DNA of 5,237 nt, from the NCBI GenBank assembly GCA_937920255.1, contig CALDSL010000495.1:1-5237 (forward strand). Direction: 5' to 3'. Origin of the DNA: an uncultured Anaerolineaceae bacterium. GTDB lineage: Bacteria > Chloroflexota > Anaerolineae > Anaerolineales > Anaerolineaceae. Positions 4,404 to 5,237 of the stretch are shown in pieces. Within the stretch, counting starts at the first letter, position 1. Each line of letters starts with the position of its first letter. The position numbers and the translations under genes are program-made. Under the pieces are notes generated by a model. It ran no database searches. It had not been told where the DNA came from and saw only the letters and a program-made list of their open reading frames with translations.

Positions 4404-5114
4404 TCATGCCGCCCCGTAGAGCGGGATGCGCGCGCCGTTGACGACGCTGGCGGCATCGCTGCACAGGTACAGCGCCGCGGCGGTGATCTCCTCCGGCGTA
4501 GTCCACGAGGCGTTTTTATCGCTGCGCGCCTGGTCGCGTTCGTGCCCGGTGTCGATGGTGCGCACCTGGAGCACGTTGGCCGTCACCCCGGTGCCGGACA
4601 GTTCGCGCGCCAGCGTCAGCACCAGCGCGTCCTGCGCGGCTTTCCCCGCCGCGTAGAAGCCGCCGCGCGGCGCCGGCCGCACCGCGGAAGGCGAAGAAAC
4701 GGTGATGATGCGCCCCCATCCATTGGAAAGCATCAGCGGCACAACCGCCTGCGCCAGGTACAGGGTGGTCCACACGTGCTGCTGGATCATCTCATCCAGA
4801 TCGGCCGGGTCGCCCTCGGTCAGGCTGCGGCCGCCGGTCCAACCACCCACCAGATGCAGCAGAACGTCCACGCGGCCAAACGCCTGCCGCACCGCCGCGA
4901 CCGCCTGAGCAGCGGCGTCTGCACCGGTCAGGTCAGCGGCGTGGGTCATCACCCGGTCAGCTTCCAGGTTCAACGCATCCGCCTGGCTTTGCAACTTGAG
5001 CGCATTGGTGCTCACCAGCGCCAGGCGCGCGCCTTGCGCCGCCATTTCACGCGCCGCCACCTGCCCCAACCCACCGGTCGCCCCGGTGATTAACACAACC
5101 CGATCTTGAAGCAT
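4404..5114 (-). CDS. Short-chain dehydrogenase/reductase (SDR), atypical active-site region
   Basis: From ATG 5114 the protein has 236 residues, a normal length for a classical SDR. The Rossmann nucleotide loop is TGATGGLG (residues 10-17), DL at 61-62 fits the adenine-contacting Asp, and the catalytic residues Ser141, Tyr154 and Lys158 lie in VSSPSAVRP then FYAAGKAA, with the standard 13-residue Ser-Tyr and YxxxK spacing. Two family features differ: the usual NNAG after strand 4 is HLVGG (87-91), and the tetrad Asn in helix 4 aligns with His113 (MIQQHVWTTLYLAQAVVPLM region, 109-128). The usual PG after strand 6 is also absent (VLQVRTIDT, 181-189). It is expected to be a soluble NAD(P)-dependent oxidoreductase; cofactor choice and substrate cannot be told. 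The upstream in-frame GTG at 5132 is rejected because the GGAGG ribosome binding site lies within that extension. It is convergent with the regulator gene and has no operon partner in the window. Confidence 0.9.
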   Translation of the reverse strand: MLQDRVVLITGATGGLGQVAAREMAAQGARLALVSTNALKLQSQADALNLEADRVMTHAADLTGADAAAQAVAAVRQAFGRVDVLLHLVGGWTGGRSLTEGDPADLDEMIQQHVWTTLYLAQAVVPLMLSNGWGRIITVSSPSAVRPAPRGGFYAAGKAAQDALVLTLARELSGTGVTANVLQVRTIDTGHERDQARSDKNASWTTPEEITAAALYLCSDAASVVNGARIPLYGAA

Positions 5115-5122
5115 AGATCCTT

Positions 5123-5127
5123 CCTCC
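5123..5127 (-). promoter_or_regulatory. Ribosome binding site that fixes the dehydrogenase start at 5114
   Basis: The minus strand reads GGAGG here, 8 nt before ATG 5114. It falls within the codons of the alternative GTG start at 5132, which argues that translation begins at 5114. Confidence 0.75.
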
Positions 5128-5146
5128 AACACCTGCTCAATTCGAT

Positions 5147-5207
5147 ATTAGGGGGGTTCTGTTGTTTTGGGTGGCTTCGCCGCCCAAAACAACAGAACCC
5201 CCCTAAT
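5147..5207. repeat. 61-nt hairpin with near-perfect 29-bp stem upstream of the dehydrogenase gene
   Basis: Left arm 5147-5175 and right arm 5179-5207 are reverse complements over all 29 positions except one, T5172 opposite G5182, which is a G-U pair in plus-strand RNA. The loop is TTC (5176-5178). The arms start ATTAGGGGGG and end CCCCCCTAAT. It lies 32 nt upstream of the dehydrogenase ATG. It may be a terminator for a minus-strand gene beyond the right edge, a leader attenuator of the dehydrogenase mRNA, or a dispersed hairpin repeat. The stem is longer than that of most intrinsic terminators and neither strand has a strong T run after it. Confidence 0.65.
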
Positions 5208-5237
5208 TTGAATATTTCTCGTTGATCTTAGTATAGC
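5208..5237. promoter_or_regulatory. Possible promoter boxes at the right edge, both strands
   Basis: Plus strand: TTGAAT (5208-5213) with TATAGC (5232-5237) at 18-nt spacing could drive a gene to the right. Minus strand: TATACT (5235-5230, 5 of 6) could be the dehydrogenase -10 box, placing the long hairpin inside its leader; its -35 box would be outside the window. The direction cannot be decided here. Confidence 0.25.

Noticed and set aside
4542..5093. 183-codon plus-strand open frame opposite the dehydrogenase
   Set aside because: Highly Arg/His/Gln-rich product without motifs, antisense to a clear SDR gene.

Overview
The window looks like part of a bacterial chromosome of moderately high GC, most plausibly from Chloroflexota (Anaerolineae-like). 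That placement is inferred from the style of the genes: a lipoprotein with a Thr/Pro/Glu 'EPTAT' linker followed by an NBR1-type Ig domain, a soluble PAS-PAS NarL-type kinase, and an iron-sulfur flavoprotein. No rRNA or marker gene is present to prove it. There are no transposases, tRNAs, CRISPR arrays or phage genes.

Layout. (1) 1-596, minus strand: the N-terminal 198 codons of a flavodoxin-fold iron-sulfur flavoprotein that runs off the left edge. (2) 597-854: a divergent intergenic region with promoters in both directions, a 12-bp palindrome, and a terminator-like hairpin just before the next ribosome binding site. (3) 855-1517, plus: a 220-aa secreted lipoprotein with an NBR1-like Ig domain, closed by a perfect 32-bp palindrome. 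(4) 1518-1761: intergenic, with a second hairpin and a good extended -10 promoter whose expected start site coincides with a hairpin. (5) 1762-3411 and 3424-4083, plus: a two-gene operon of a cytoplasmic histidine kinase and a NarL/FixJ response regulator that starts at TTG. (6) 4084-4403: 320 bp between converging genes, holding a terminator-like hairpin, a nested set of inverted repeats that could be a structured RNA, and a hairpin next to the following gene. (7) 4404-5114, minus: an atypical short-chain dehydrogenase. (8) 5115-5237: its leader, dominated by a 29-bp stem hairpin, with possible promoter boxes at the window edge.

How the genes fit together. Only the kinase and regulator form a clear functional unit: the kinase has two PAS sensor domains and no membrane segment, so it should sense an intracellular signal and phosphorylate the regulator, which binds DNA. 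The lipoprotein lies upstream on the same strand but has its own promoter and is separated by a palindrome and a second promoter, so it is probably a separate transcription unit. The flavoprotein and the dehydrogenase are both redox proteins, but nothing in the sequence links them to the two-component system.

I find no clear new multi-gene system. The most interesting unexplained material is non-coding: the nested fold at 4141-4278, the long hairpin at 5147-5207, and hairpins placed at or just after promoters at 801-840 and 1638-1658.
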